The notes: generated by a model from the sequence alone, not told the origin. Numbered from the stretch's first letter, positions 1 through 11,888 are shown. The stretch is 64,000 nt of DNA from Annona cherimola (GCA_030490835.1 CM059974.1:9245501-9309500); one strand, 5' to 3'. Made by a program: numbers and translations.

Positions 1-1438
1 AAATCTATTGCCACAGTAAGCATGAATTAGAGACGGTGAGATCTACTTTAGGAAATCTCAGCAACCCTGCTCCCTATGAGGCCGATCAAGTAACTGAAAG
101 TGAGGAAATTCCGAATGCCTTATCAGACAATAACTTGGAGGAAATCAGGAAGCCTGATTCCCATTCCCAGCTCATTCCCAATGACTTACGCTGTCCCATA
201 TCTCTCGAGTTGATGAAGGATCCTGTCATTGTGGCCACTGGGCAGGTATGTTTGATTCCCCATTTGCGTCGCATGCAATGCAGCCTTGTGCTAAGAAATT
301 ATTGTGAAATTAAACTATCTTTCTGCTGCATTTCAATCATCCTGTCTACTTTTTGCAGACCTACGAGCGGTCTTTCATACAAAGATGGATCGACTGCGGC
401 AACCGAACATGCCCAATAACTCAGCAGAAGCTCACAAACCTGACGCTAACTCCGAATCATGTACTCAGGAGTGTGATCTCACAGTGGTGTGAGGCTCACA
501 ACGTCCAACCACCGGAAGGATCGGCCAAAAGCAGATTAAGGAACAACAACGGGTCCTGCCAACAGGTCAGTGGAGACAGAGCAACCATTGAAACTCTCGT
601 CTGCAAGCTCTCCAGCCAGTCGTACGAAGAAAGGAGAAATGCAGCTGCTGAAATTCGGTCGCTGGCCAAACGAAACACCGATAACCGGATGATGATAGCG
701 GAGGCTGGGGCCATCCCAATTCTAGTAAGTCTCTTGCAGACCGATGACTTGAGAATGCAAGAGAATGCAGTCACTGCGCTGCTCAATCTTTCCATCTACG
801 AGAGCAACAAAGCAGCGATAATGCTGGCAGGGGCCGTTCCTCCGATCGTGGGAATCCTCAGGCGCGGCAGCATGGAAGCCAGAGAGAACGCAGCAGCCAC
901 CCTTTTCAGCTTGTCGATGGTAGACGAGAACAAGATAACAATCGGAGCATCTGGGGCGATAAAGGCACTGGTGGAGTTGCTTCGCAATGGCAGTTCTCGT
1001 GGGAAGAAAGATGCAGCAACCGCGCTCTTTAACCTTAGCATCTACCAAAGCAACAAGGTCCGAGCAGTGAAGGCAGGGATTCTTGTCCCCCTGATGAAGA
1101 TGCTAACGGACGCCAGCGAATGCATGGTGGACGAAGCGCTGACCATACTATCAATCCTGGCGAGCAATCAAGACTGCAAGGAGGCGATAGCGAAGGCCAA
1201 TGCAATCCCGCTGCTGATCGATCTGTTAAGAACAGGGCAGCCGAGGAACAAAGAGAATGCGGCGGCTATCTTGCTTTGGCTTTGCAAGAAAGACCGGGAG
1301 AACCTGGCGTGCATAGGGCGGTTGGGGGCGCTTATACCGCTAACGGAGCTGACGAGAAGCGGCACTGACAGAGCCAAGCGCAAGGCTACATCGCTACTGG
1401 AGCATCTAAATAGGATGCAGCAGCAAAGTAGGGTGTAG
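1..1438 (+). CDS. U-box/ARM-repeat E3 ubiquitin ligase, PUB10/PUB11-like (5' partial)
   Basis: Two exons are visible: 1-245 (reading frame from base 3, open to the left edge) and 359-1438, joined across a GT-AG intron 246-358 in phase 0. About 440 residues are present. The U-box spans roughly visible residues 57-128, with CPISLELMKDP before the intron and TYERSFIQRWIDCG after it. About five to seven armadillo repeats follow (for example ENAVTALLNLSIYESNKAAI and GKKDAATALFNLSIYQSNKV), and the protein ends shortly after RAKRKATSLLEHL. This architecture and sequence match plant PUB10/PUB11-type E3 ligases, in which the U-box recruits E2 enzymes and ARM repeats bind substrates in the cytosol or nucleus. 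Family members are about 610-630 residues, so roughly 170-190 N-terminal residues (the U-box N-terminal domain) lie off the left edge. The exact paralogue (PUB10 or PUB11) is inferred. The 3' UTR follows to about 1.8 kb. Confidence 0.95.
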
Positions 1439-1821
1439 ATTCCATTCTATCCCATTCCATTCCTTCTTTCGTGTTGAAAATTCAACCAAGTGTATACGGA
1501 GAGCAGAGAACTTTGGAGATTCATAAGAGAAACGAAAAGAGAAAAAACGACTTGAGTCTATTGGTTTCTCTCATTCGTTCCATTAATTCTTTTTCTCGTG
1601 ATGGGTGGGTTTTCTTCTTCTTCTTTTTTTTTTCTTTTTCCCTTTGGGTATGTATATTTCAGATTGATTTTTGGGCCTGGAGATAATCCGGTTCTCGAAT
1701 CGATGTGATTGGATTCCTCAGACTCAGCCAAAACCGCAACTTCTTCCCTCGTTTAATGCAAGTAACTAGTTACTTGTCCAGGATTCTGTTCTTGGTTCTT
1801 GTATTTATTTTCTTCATCGTA
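1439..1821 (+). other. Presumed 3' UTR and downstream region of the PUB gene
   Basis: No coding sequence. It is T-rich with pyrimidine runs (for example 1616-1642). I see no clear AATAAA before the MITE that starts near 1822, so the polyadenylation site is not fixed. Confidence 0.4.
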
Positions 1822-2094
1822 AACTTGTTGGGGAATTGATGAAATTTCCGTTGAAAATTTTTGGAGAATAAAAGTTGTCAAATGACGTAATATGACAAGG
1901 GTAATAAAGAGGAGTAAAGAGGATAAAGTTAAAATAGATAGATTAGCTGTATGGGTAATTATATAGAAATAATTAAAAAGTAAAATAGTTGTATAGGAAA
2001 ATGTGAAAAAATAATTAAAAAATATGAAAACTGTGGAAAGTGAAAAATTTTAAATTAAAAAGTTACATTTTATCCTCATTGTCAAACACACTCA
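1822..2094 (+). mobile_element. Tourist-like MITE copy 1
   Basis: Diverged copy of the window's most common repeat. It has the internal signature of the family (GATAAAGTTAAAATAGATAG, then a run close to TAGTTGTATAGGAAAATGTG) and ends with the inverted terminus TGTCAAACACACTC. The 5' terminus is degraded (TTGTTGGGGAATTGATG), so the left boundary is approximate and no target duplication is claimed. Confidence 0.75.
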
Positions 2095-2184
2095 TAGTTC
2101 TCCTCTATAATACTGCTCTACGCCTTTTTATTTGGATTGTTCCATTTTTCAGCATCTGCTTGCAACTAATTCTTCTCAAGACAT

Positions 2185-2453
2185 AGCTCGGTTGGTCACC
2201 GCGGGTGGTCGGTGCGTGTTCGAATCCCATTCGGGATTTCGGCCAAAAATTATGTGCGGGAGCAAGTGGATGGGGTGTGGGAGCAGGTGGTCTCCCAGTT
2301 GGTTGGAAGCTGTGTCTTTCTAATTCTTTCGTGGAGCTGTGTCTCCAGATTTCTTTAGGTAAATATTTGTGTCCCAGATTTGTAAAAATGTCTCAGATTT
2401 TCAGTATAATATGTGTTGAGATATATGTAATTATATATCAATAAAAAAAAAAT
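2185..2453 (+). mobile_element. tRNA-derived SINE (family 1)
   Basis: The head has RNA polymerase III promoter boxes: A-box-like AGCTCGGTTGGTC at 2185 and B-box GTTCGAATCCC at 2218-2228, about 33 bp apart as in tRNA genes. The body ends in an A-tract at about 2441-2452. It is flanked by near-identical 15-bp target duplications, TTCTTCTCAAGACAT (2170-2184) and TTCTTCCAAAGACAT (2454-2468), which differ at two bases. The element has no coding capacity and would need a LINE reverse transcriptase to move. An RTE-type LINE is in this window, but whether it is the partner is unknown. Confidence 0.85.
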
Positions 2454-2468
2454 TTCTTCCAAAGACAT

Positions 2469-3161
2469 GCATGAGGTGAAGTGTTATAGGAACCTTTTTT
2501 CGGTTCGGTTGGTCCGCATGCCATCACTTTCGAAAGCAGGCTGACAAGGACTTGGTATTAAATTATATTAAACAATCAAGAAGACAATTCCAACGGCACG
2601 GATTGAATAGGATGCCGTTGCTGAATATTTTATTACATGTTGCAATTATCAAATGCGCAGCACCAAAGGGACCTCCAATAACGTACTAACCGCAAAAGAA
2701 GCAAACAAGCAGGATCTGGCTTGTTCTATTGTTGTATTTAAATAATCTTGCTGTCTTTAGGGGGCCCCTTTTCAACCATCTCAATCAACCATCCGTAATT
2801 TCAATTTCACCATATTATCCGCTAAAGCACCTAAAATGCCCATGGCCCAAAAGTCTCAAATCTCAAGGTTTTGCCGAAGTAATATGCGACTGTTCAGGGA
2901 AACATGAAGCACTTCGACTGTGGAATAGTACTCAGCTGGTGGCATCTATCAGATTTTTCAGGACCTTCCATCCGTCGTGAAATAAGCAAAGGAGGGGTGC
3001 AAAATGGGTTGAAGGACATTACTTCGAAATAATAAACCGAATACTAATTAATCGCTTTCATTTATTTCTAATACTCTGGACCGGACCTTAAAAATTATAG
3101 GATAACAACTTAAACGATAAGTTCTTATCGTAACTTATATTCAACAAATTTAGCAATCAGT
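2469..3161. other. Intergenic, nothing recognised
   Basis: Short unconserved open frames only (for example 2729-2980, which reads as low-complexity and matches no family I know). AT-rich from about 3040. Confidence 0.4.
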
Positions 3162-3824
3162 AATGAGAAATGATCCAAAATGGTTTAAAATCTATTAAAA
3201 AATTACATAAAAATCTAAAAATAGATATACACATATCTAAAAATGATAAGATTTAGTTTATATATTAAATACTCTATATTAAAAAGTTTACAGGGAAAAA
3301 AGTAAATTTTTTTAATGGTTTCAAAAAATCCATTAAATTTTTTTTTACTTGTTTCTTCATACACTTGTTTATCAACGCGTATTTAATATATTAACTAAGT
3401 TTTACTATTTTTTAATATATTTTAAATACATGAATATTTTAGTTATTTTTAATCATTAAAAATGACTAAAATACTCCTATGTTTAAAAATCTAAAATATA
3501 TATATATATATATCTAAAAATGATAAAATTCGATTTATACATTAAAGAGGAATGATCCTGTTAGCTTGAACCAAGCAAATGTTTCGCTTAGCTTCTATCA
3601 AAAAACTCATTTACAAGTATATAAAGAAAAAAAAAGTTGTTGTAAATGAGTTTTTTTAAATGGGCTAAGCAGAACATTTATTTAGCACGGACTAATAGAA
3701 TCACTCCTCTATATTAAATACATCTATATTAATAAGTTTATGAAAAAAGTAAAAAAAAAAAAAAAAAAATTGAATTTTTTGAAGTGGACAAACTTAGCCT
3801 AAGCTAACATGATTATTTCTCATT
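3162..3824. repeat. Palindromic foldback repeat with smaller foldback inside
   Basis: Outer inverted termini AATGAGAAATGATCC (3162) and GATTATTTCTCATT (about 3811-3824). Inside, AT-rich arms are arranged as imperfect inverted repeats with the motif AAAAATGACTAAAATAC, shared with foldback repeats at 16.7, 17.8 and 29.9 kb. A smaller foldback of about 160 bp sits at roughly 3547-3709 with termini GAGGAATGATCCTGTTAG and CTAATAGAATCACTCCTC. An (AT)n tract lies at about 3495-3512. No coding potential. Confidence 0.55.
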
Positions 3825-3994
3825 AAGTTAATATTATCATTTTGTATGTGAATTGATACAGTGTAATGGAATAATGAACTTAATCATTGGTCTAATCCAA
3901 TCTTATTATCGTCTAAATTTTTTTTAAAAGTATTTCTTTTTGATATTTTATACACAGTGACATTTGGTATTACACTCACAACTACTTTTATAAT

Positions 3995-4155
3995 CCTGAC
4001 TTTTTTATATATATAAATACCATCAACTAGAAGGGAATTTTTGTAAAACACCCCCACAATTTCAGGGTGAAATTTCATTCCATATTAAGCGGGTTTCGAA
4101 CCTGCGCTCGTGCTTTTGCTGCTGACGGTGCGTACCACTGGGGCGTTCTAATTTT
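3995..4155 (-). mobile_element. Probable tRNA-derived SINE fragment, reverse orientation
   Basis: On the minus strand the sequence reads CCCCAGTGGTACGCACCG, then GCAGGTTCGAAACCCGC about 35 bp later, resembling A and B boxes of a tRNA-derived SINE, and the body ends near an A-rich stretch at about 4000. No convincing target duplication was found, so the ends are approximate. It is not a folded tRNA gene because no acceptor stem closes around it. Confidence 0.4.
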
Positions 4156-6484
4156 AAGAAGTATTAGTCCTTTACTTATCGACTTCGATTCGTGGGTATT
4201 GCTTTTTGATCATCACTGATCAAAGAGATGGCTATACATTTTTGGGTAATTTCGCCTCACCAAGTAAATATATATATATATCAAAACTCGAACGTTCAAG
4301 TTGTCGATTCCAATGACTCATATCTATAGCTAGAGAAAAAGCGTCTACTTAGTAATACTGTGTCGATTAATTAACATCAAATACAAATATATGGGCGCCA
4401 AGAAATATTGCAGTGTGCCAAGTCTGATGCCATATTCCTCCATGTGCTTCGCCTCATATACAACAAGGAGTAGAGCAGCTTGTGCCAACTCGGTTGGTTT
4501 GTCCTACAGGTGTTTGATGATGGTACTGGAAGTCCACTACATGGATAGCGGACAGCTATACCGATTCACCGTCTTCAACTACCTGGAATCTCACTCCCCG
4601 TTTCTGCGCAATTAGCTAATTGAAAGTTAGGACTATGAATTAAACAATCGCGCAAAGAGAAAAAAAAAAAAAAAAAGTAGTAGAGAAAGGAAAGACATAT
4701 CCCACCAACTAAAACTCAACCACGTTCCAGCGTATTTTGGACAGAGCAGAGATTAGAGATGCCAAATTTCAACCGGCTAAAAGCCCATATCGACCCCAAC
4801 TTTTGGTTGGCATACGTGCATTGCTCCCACCGTAAGTCCATGGAGCAGCCAGTCAGATTTTATAAGGCTTGAGCCATAACAGCAACCAGTTCAGAGCTTC
4901 TTCCGACAAATAGGTAACTGGGGCTTGGTCCTAGCCACCAGCCGCCATGGCACACCGCACATGGGGATGGTGTACACGTGACCTAGACAAGCTCTTTTTC
5001 CTGGAATTTCTCATGATTGTAAGACAGTGGACCCTTGGTTTTCGCGGTTTACGGTTATTGCTCAGTAGAGAGTCTACAAACAACCGTTGTATGGCAATTT
5101 TTGTAGGGATGAACTAGTCTAGCAAGACCAACCACCCTTCACGGGGAGTTGTACTGCGAGATACTTCGGTTCACGTGTTATCGCCTGAATTGTCGGCCCA
5201 TGTTAGAAAATATATGATTAAGCCAAATCATCGCCGTCTATTTTGGCAGTTTCCCACTTTCAGGACTACAATTGAAAAAGAATCTAAAAACATATGGAAC
5301 TTTTCCTCTAGGAAACCAGGTACAATACGCACCCGAAGATTCAAGGCATCTATCATATTTTCCTCCATTGATAATATTTTATATGGTATGGAAAATTATT
5401 TTAACTATATTTGTATATAACCTGATCAAGCGCAAATGTAATTTTCATTTTTATATTTTAACATTGTAGATTATAAAAATTTTCAATTCAATTAATTTAT
5501 ATTTAGGCTGAATAAATAGTTTTAACCACAGTACATGGCCTTAAATTTTTAAAAAATTTGAACTTTTGAAGAGCCCAAGAAAATGCAACTTTTGCCTGGT
5601 GTTTAGAGGAGAAAAAAAAATCTAAAATAAAAAAAAGGAGACTGTCGTCTCCTGCTTTGTTACCACATTTTTTCGTCTGTATGTCCACACGACATATCAC
5701 GAAAACCATTCCTTCGTACTACCTCTAATCCTCCAAACACAGGGCACGAATACTCATCCCCCATTCGACAACTGTCGGCAGCTGGTACCGAAGTTTTCAA
5801 TTGACATGCGTGATGACAGGTCGCATAATTATTCAATATTCTAATCCTCCAAATATTGGATAATGATTCAGGAGTTCTGATTCTCATATAGTACGTGTTT
5901 TGAGCTTTTTTTATTATATTTTTATGTGAATCAAAATGGAATTAGTTATAATACTAAAATTTATTATTTTTAAGTAGATATTTAATTTCGAAAATTAGCA
6001 GTTCTTACCACATCTAGTATTAAACGAAGTGAACATTGTTGATCTTGAAATTTAAAAATATAAAAATTAAATTTTGACATATAAAAAAATAACGTCAACA
6101 AATTTAAAACACTACATGATCTAGGCTCCGTACACCTAGGAACATTGAATCATTACCCATAATTAAAAGAGACCTGGCAGTTGGATCACATGGTTAACAC
6201 ACTAGCATGGGAAATTTATTCTTATACTTCGAATGTCAATGGCGATTGATCCGTAGGCATTCACGAAGGACGCATGTGTCATACGCTAACACATTAGAAA
6301 ACCCCGCTACCTCCCCCTCCCCCCCACTTTGTGATTGGTGGCAAAATGATTGTGGTTGACATTCTTTTATCTGACTATCCACTCAATGTCTACGCATTTT
6401 AGTATTTGGATGATGGGTAATCTTCTCTCCCAGCAAAAAAGTTGGAAGAGGTAGTTTACAGATAGGTATATATGTATATATCAG
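4156..6484. other. Intergenic stretch between SINE and PADRE gene
   Basis: No gene recognised. At about 4391-4615 the sequence is higher in GC. The minus strand of that patch gives a helix-like stretch (KPTELAQAALLLVVYEAKHM) broken by a stop upstream, which may be a decayed coding fragment of unknown origin. The rest (4620-6480) has only short, non-conserved frames. Confidence 0.35.
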
Positions 6485-7168
6485 TCAGACATATGAATAA
6501 ATCAAATCAAATCGACCTAAAAAAATAATTCCAAGGCCCCCACCAAAGCGGGAAAAGAGTACTCTGCCGGACGGACTGCATACCTGCTGTGTCTTGCGAG
6601 TCTCTTGGATGGGTCCAAGGGAAGGCTTCCATTGCCCATCTTCAGCCGCAGCTGAAGCTCCATCGTCGTTGGCGGCCGCACACAACGCTATGATCTTCCT
6701 AGCTGCCTCTGCCTCATCGCTGCTCTCTTCCATCACCTTGGCGATTTGGGCCTTTGGCAATCGCATCTTCAGCCGCACCGACCCGGCGGAACTGCTCATG
6801 CTGTCAACGGACGCCGCGGACTTGATGGAAGACAGGTCGGAGACGGAGCGGCGGGCTAGCATGAGCGTCTCCAGCCGATCCTTGGCACTCATGTGGATGC
6901 CGCCCGACCGCACGCGTCTCGGCAGCTTCGGGTCGTCTTGCATCTTGGGCAATTGAACTAGGAAGTATAATCTTTTGGGCTTGAGCTGGAGGTGAGCCTC
7001 TAGTGACTTGGCTCTCACACCCAAGTGGCGAACTGCCTCCGAATCCATCAGGACATGATCTGGGTAGTCCCTGAGGACATCGGCGACCCGTGCGGGCGTC
7101 TTGAATTTGAGTGTCTCGCCGTCGATCTTCATGACCTTGGCTGATTTTCTTCCTAGAGAGTTTCCCAT
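6485..7168 (-). CDS. DUF4228/PADRE-domain protein
   Basis: Open frame of 227 residues starting MGNSLGRKSAKVMKIDGE at 7168. The MGN start (a potential N-myristoylation glycine), the stretch VLRDYPDHVLMDSEAVRHLG and the block LKPKRLYFLVQLPK (about residues 62-75) are diagnostic of the plant DUF4228/PADRE family, whose members are typically about 150-250 residues and often respond to pathogens or abiotic stress. The biochemical role of the family is not established. A Ser-rich middle (about 108-130) and the segment LKMRLPKAQIAKVMEESSDE follow, as is usual. A TATA box lies about 180 bp upstream. Possible oddity: the sequence CAG|GTATGC near 6585 looks like a splice donor, so the last ~37 residues could be intron read-through. 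No convincing downstream acceptor was found, so I keep the single-exon model. Confidence 0.88.
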   Translation of the reverse strand: MGNSLGRKSAKVMKIDGETLKFKTPARVADVLRDYPDHVLMDSEAVRHLGVRAKSLEAHLQLKPKRLYFLVQLPKMQDDPKLPRRVRSGGIHMSAKDRLETLMLARRSVSDLSSIKSAASVDSMSSSAGSVRLKMRLPKAQIAKVMEESSDEAEAARKIIALCAAANDDGASAAAEDGQWKPSLGPIQETRKTQQVCSPSGRVLFSRFGGGLGIIFLGRFDLIYSYV

Positions 7169-7350
7169 AGCTTTCGGGGTAGAGAGCAGAGAGAGGGGAG
7201 GAAAGAAATTAAATGAATGAGCTAAAAACGACTGTGCTAGCTAGGGCAAGATTAGCTTGTGAGAGATGGAAGGAATAAAGATGGAGGTTGGGACGAAAGG
7301 AGGTTACTTTTGGCTGGTATAGCGTTTGATGAGATAAAAACGAGAGGGCT

Positions 7351-7360
7351 TTTATATGGA
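7351..7360 (-). promoter_or_regulatory. TATA box of the PADRE gene
   Basis: The minus strand reads CCATATAAAAGCCC across this site, about 185 bp upstream of the ATG at 7168. This fits a transcription start near 7320 and a 5' leader of about 150 nt containing no large open frame. Assigned by motif and position only. Confidence 0.55.
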
Positions 7361-9119
7361 ATATTGGATGGATTATGATGGGCAAAGGCGAAGCGTTTTG
7401 GACGACTAGCCTTTGTCATCGTCAGAAGTCAAAAATGAGAGGCAAAAAATTTCCCGGGTCAGACGATTGTCGGGCGAAGGTTCGACGTCGAGCGTTTCCG
7501 TGCATATTTGCATTTGCCTCCCCTCCTCAAGCCCACTGTCAAACACGTTCACGTCCTTTTTTGGAAAGGTGGATTGCTGAACGCTCCTAGACCGCGCTTA
7601 ATACAGGCAGGAGAAGTACTCGTCTATGGCACGGAAATGCCACAAGCATTTGATGACCGCATCCTTGGCTTCGTTCGATTAATTCTCGGGGCTGAAATCG
7701 ATCTATGAAGATGTGCATCCAATGATTCCTAAAATGGTACCATTTTCAATGGGCCCCAATTGCCTCAGAAAAACTAAACAACGGTTTCTAATAATTCACG
7801 CTCGCTTTGGGTTTCGATGGTGGGGAATGGGGATAAGTCCCCGTGACAGAAATGAAGGTTGGACGGTCCAGAAGAACGGCCTGTGAAACGTGTTGAAGTT
7901 CACGTTGAGAGGTGCACCCTAGGGAGCGCGAGATCTTCTGCAAAAGCGTATCTTTACAAAAGAATAAAAGCAGAGATTGCCGCCAATTCAGGTGGGGTAG
8001 TTTTGGAGATGTATGATCAATATTCAAACAGTTTGTGTGGGGCAGGAGTTGGGGGAAGTGGGCCAATTATCTGGAGGGCCACCAACCCGTAGGCCTCAAA
8101 AGTCCAGAAGGTTTGGTTCGGGGCCACGAGTCTGAAGGGGGCTGCCGATGCAAGCATGGACGCACTGCACATGGCTTTGCAGGGCGTAGCTATCAATGCA
8201 TGTGCCTCTGTCCAAAAGTCCATACTTGCCATGACGTAATTTTTTAAAATTAAAAAGGAGAAAAAAAATTTTGACTTTGATATTCAGTCCAACCGAGCTG
8301 CAGCCCGAAGAATTCATGACCATGTTATCCCAAGCAACAGCGGTGGGATCATGCTCTCCTTCTGCATCGTACCAGCCGTAAAGTGCATGCTTGTGAACAG
8401 ATTCTGAACCATTGCCCGGACCATGGTGGCTACGATTGCTTCCTCACAGAGAGGAGACCGTCGTGCTTGCTTACAATATCGAGTGAGGCACTGTTTTTTC
8501 TTCGCAAGTAAAGATACAATATTATGTTCTCATAAAAATAAAAAAAAAAGATACAATATTATGTGGCAGCACTTCTGTTCTTAGGGATACGAGTATAATG
8601 ATATAGATGGGCATTGATACAATATATCCGGCTGCATGGACATGACCTCTTGCTTTTTATTTTAAAATATTTTTAAATTTTAAATCGTTTATTATGTTTG
8701 CCCGTATATATTTATTTACCATTTCAAAAGGTACATGCATTAAAAAATTTCATATACTATATATTGATACATATTTTTGAAAAAATAATTATTATACATT
8801 CATTTTCCAAAAGATGCAAATGTTTTACAAAATATAAGTTTCAAATGAAAGTTTATTTTTTATAATATAATAGAATAAATGATACTAAACAAATGAATTT
8901 GTTAGATTTCGAAAAAGTTTAAATTTTAAAAAAAAGGAAAATGAAGTTTAAAATAAAAAAAACAAAGGGTTAAATGGATGTCTTCATATAGCCGAATTTA
9001 CTGAATATAAAGGGTGACGATCATGTTAGTTAGGGCAAATAAGATCATAACTCTATTATATATACATTGTTCTTAGACTTGTTTATTGGTTGGTCACTTG
9101 GATGCTTATATCATATACA
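7361..9119. other. Intergenic region, no gene recognised
   Basis: 7.4-8.4 kb is of moderate GC with several overlapping short frames on both strands, none resembling a known protein. 8.6-9.1 kb is strongly AT-rich. At 8511-8564 a 17-bp direct repeat AAGATACAATATTATGT flanks a short A-rich insert (see findings). Confidence 0.4.
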
Positions 9120-9120
9120 A

Positions 9121-9403
9121 GGCATGTTTATTTACAATTAAAAATTTTCAAATCAATACTTTTCAATTTAAAAGTTTTTAAATTTCATAACTATCCTATT
9201 TTTAATTATTTCTTTATATGTTCATATACAACTATTCTACTTTTTAATTATTTTTATGCAACTATCTATATAACTAATCTATCTATTTTATAATTATTCT
9301 CATTAATTCTCATCATTACCCATATCACATCATTTTCTACTAACTCAAAAACTTTTACATCGAAAATTTTTCATTCAAAAGTTATCACTTCTAAACATGC
9401 CCA
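9121..9403 (-). mobile_element. Tourist-like MITE copy 2
   Basis: Reverse-orientation copy. Termini are GGCATGTTTATTTAC on the left and TCTAAACATGCCCACAC on the right. The interior carries the family signature in reverse complement (ACTATCTATATAACTAATCT, CATTACCCATATCACATC). The outer bases are diverged from the consensus GGGTGTGTTTG, so boundaries are good to a few bases. Confidence 0.75.
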
Positions 9404-11888
9404 CACTTAAAAGAATTTTATTGAAAAGATATGATTTCAATTTTAAATTTCCTAGCATTATTTTGCATTTGTCTTATTGCTTTAAGGTTAAATTGTTTCT
9501 TATGTTATGGTGTATGAGATTTTAAAGGCTTAATTAGTAATTGAGATAGAGACTAAGTATTAGGATATTTACTTTAAAAAACTCTTGGAATTTAAGATTT
9601 AAGATAAAAGAACTTCGGATAATCTTTGCGGCTTAAAGTTTTAAACAATTTGTAACCATAATAGTAGATAATGTGAATATCTAGAATAAGAAAAAAATGT
9701 CGCCTTTTAGTTTTTAATATAGTAAAACAAAAGCATCTTTTTTTTGAAGGAAGTAAGAACACCTTATTTGATATATAATTTCGTTGAGAGAATCATTTGA
9801 TATATAAATAATTAAAAATATTTGATCATTTTCATTGTAGTAAATTTCATTAAGAGTAGCTAATTTTTTATTGTATATTATGTTTACCTGGTAACATATA
9901 TCGATTTAATTTCTGCATTCTTGAAATGCAATTGATGATGCATTTTGATTTAGCTGCAAATAGTACTAACATTTTTAGTGCAAAATTTAGATTTAGCTAC
10001 AAATAATTCTAACATTTTTAGTGCAAAATTACTTTAATGCATTTAACATTAGATAGCTAAATTCAAATTTAGTCACAAAAAGCCAGTCGCACATATAAAA
10101 TTTTGTTAGAGTGTTTTTGCCTTCCACGAAAAATGTTAAAACACGTACCATCGAAAATACTCTGCCAACAAATTTCTAGTCCACTTAAAAAAGTGCCAGA
10201 TAAGGAGGGCCAATAAAAAGAAAAAATAAAAAAAAGCGCCAGATAAGGAGAGCCCGTGACTTGATAATTTAGGAGAGGATAACACCAAAGTGTTTATAGT
10301 CACGTACTAACTTCTTGCTTGCTGTTGAACTTTGAACGTGTCACGTTTTCAAACAAACGGCCGTTTTGTTTCCATGCGTGCAATTTCCCATTTTTCAACT
10401 AAACCACTCATCGACCGACTGCGTGGCTTTTCTATGATCCTTTTTACACCTTTCGAGCAATTTACTAATGGAGTTTATCCGATTCAGTAAGTGTGGACTC
10501 GAGGAAATTCCTCCAGATTCCCTTTTTTTTTTTTTTTTTTTTTTTTTGCGTTGGATACAGCTCCGGCTTCATTTCAATACTCGCGTCTGTCGATCGAAAG
10601 CAACGCTGGAATCCTCGGCATCATTGCGCACATGCACTCTTGAAACACGAGTGAGAATCCAAACCGTCGATCAGCGGAAATCAAAACAGACGCACCTGCC
10701 TATCGTGGTTTTGTGGAATTTCTATTGTAGTAAGCATGTATTTCAACGGTCCGGATCTTTTGCACATGAATGCAAGTTTAGCCTCACATATTTCAGTTGC
10801 GCGTAATCTGATGACATGAAAATCGGCTTCTTCAATGCCGTTGCATGGGATTTTCTACGGCAGATGCTAACGGTTAGGCAAGGACAACCAAACCATTCCA
10901 CGTGATTCGCCAACTTTGTGTTTCCCGTCACGTACAGGCAGGGAACTCTAGAAGTTAATAGGCCGTCGCGTCTGGCATGTCGATGAAATCCAAAAACGTC
11001 CACTAGATCTGTCGTGGTTTGATGGACGGCACCCTATATTTTCGATCGATCGACGAACAAAGCCCTGGAAACGATAAGCCATGATTTTGACGCTGATGTG
11101 GGTGTCTTGGATGTTGGATTGTTGTCATGTAAGAAAGGATAGACATTTGACGGTCCAGCATAGCCGCCCGCGACTTTCTCAAAACGATTCTTCATTGGCC
11201 GCGTAATGTTCCTGACATGACTGGGGTTCTATGAGCGAGTGCTTCGAATGGCGAACCCAATCAAAGGAGCTCGCCACTCATTCAAGCTCATATGAATTAT
11301 GACACAGTCACCTAAGCCCCCTGGAAGAGATGGACGAGGTCAATGAATGGACGGAAGGTTGCCAAACTTCCTTTCGACACAAAATCTCTCTCTTCTGCTC
11401 AACATGTCTACAAGCCTGCGTAGATCGGTCGATCCATGTCATCCTCCCGTCTCTTGTTTTTGCTTTGCGTTAGTGGATGAGCTGCTGCTCTTTGACCATC
11501 CAATTTAGTTTTGACTGGGACAGATGAGGCTGTGGCTGCAACTTGAACTTGTTTTGTTTGATCAGTTTCAACTTTAGACTAAGTACCTTTTCCAAATTCG
11601 TGGCCCAAAATATTGCTTGCTTTATTGGCGGCTACAAGTAGTGGGAGAGAGAACGATGCATGTTTCAAGTTTCAACGCTGATGAAGCAGGTCTTTTGGTG
11701 CTCAGTCCACCCTAAGATCCTCAAACTCAGCGAGAAAAAGAAAATAGGAACGAAGTTGGATTAGTTAATTTTCTAAGAAATTGATTAACAGCAGTGTTCA
11801 TTTCACCAGCTCGTAGTCAAGATGAGCCAAACAACAAATTTTACTGTCCAGTGAGCTAATTTTATCAGGGTCCAACTTCTCGAAAAGT
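9404..11888. other. Intergenic, with a short tandem duplication
   Basis: 9.4-10.2 kb is AT-rich. A 43-bp tandem duplication lies at about 9947-10031 (unit with GATTTAGCTGCAAATAGTAC, second copy slightly diverged). A T-tract occurs at 10520-10548. 10.3-11.8 kb has balanced GC but only short frames that I cannot match to any protein family. Confidence 0.4.

Noticed and set aside
2185..2260. tRNA gene
   Set aside because: A and B boxes are present but there is no acceptor-stem pairing, and the sequence continues into an A-tailed element with target duplications, so it is a SINE.
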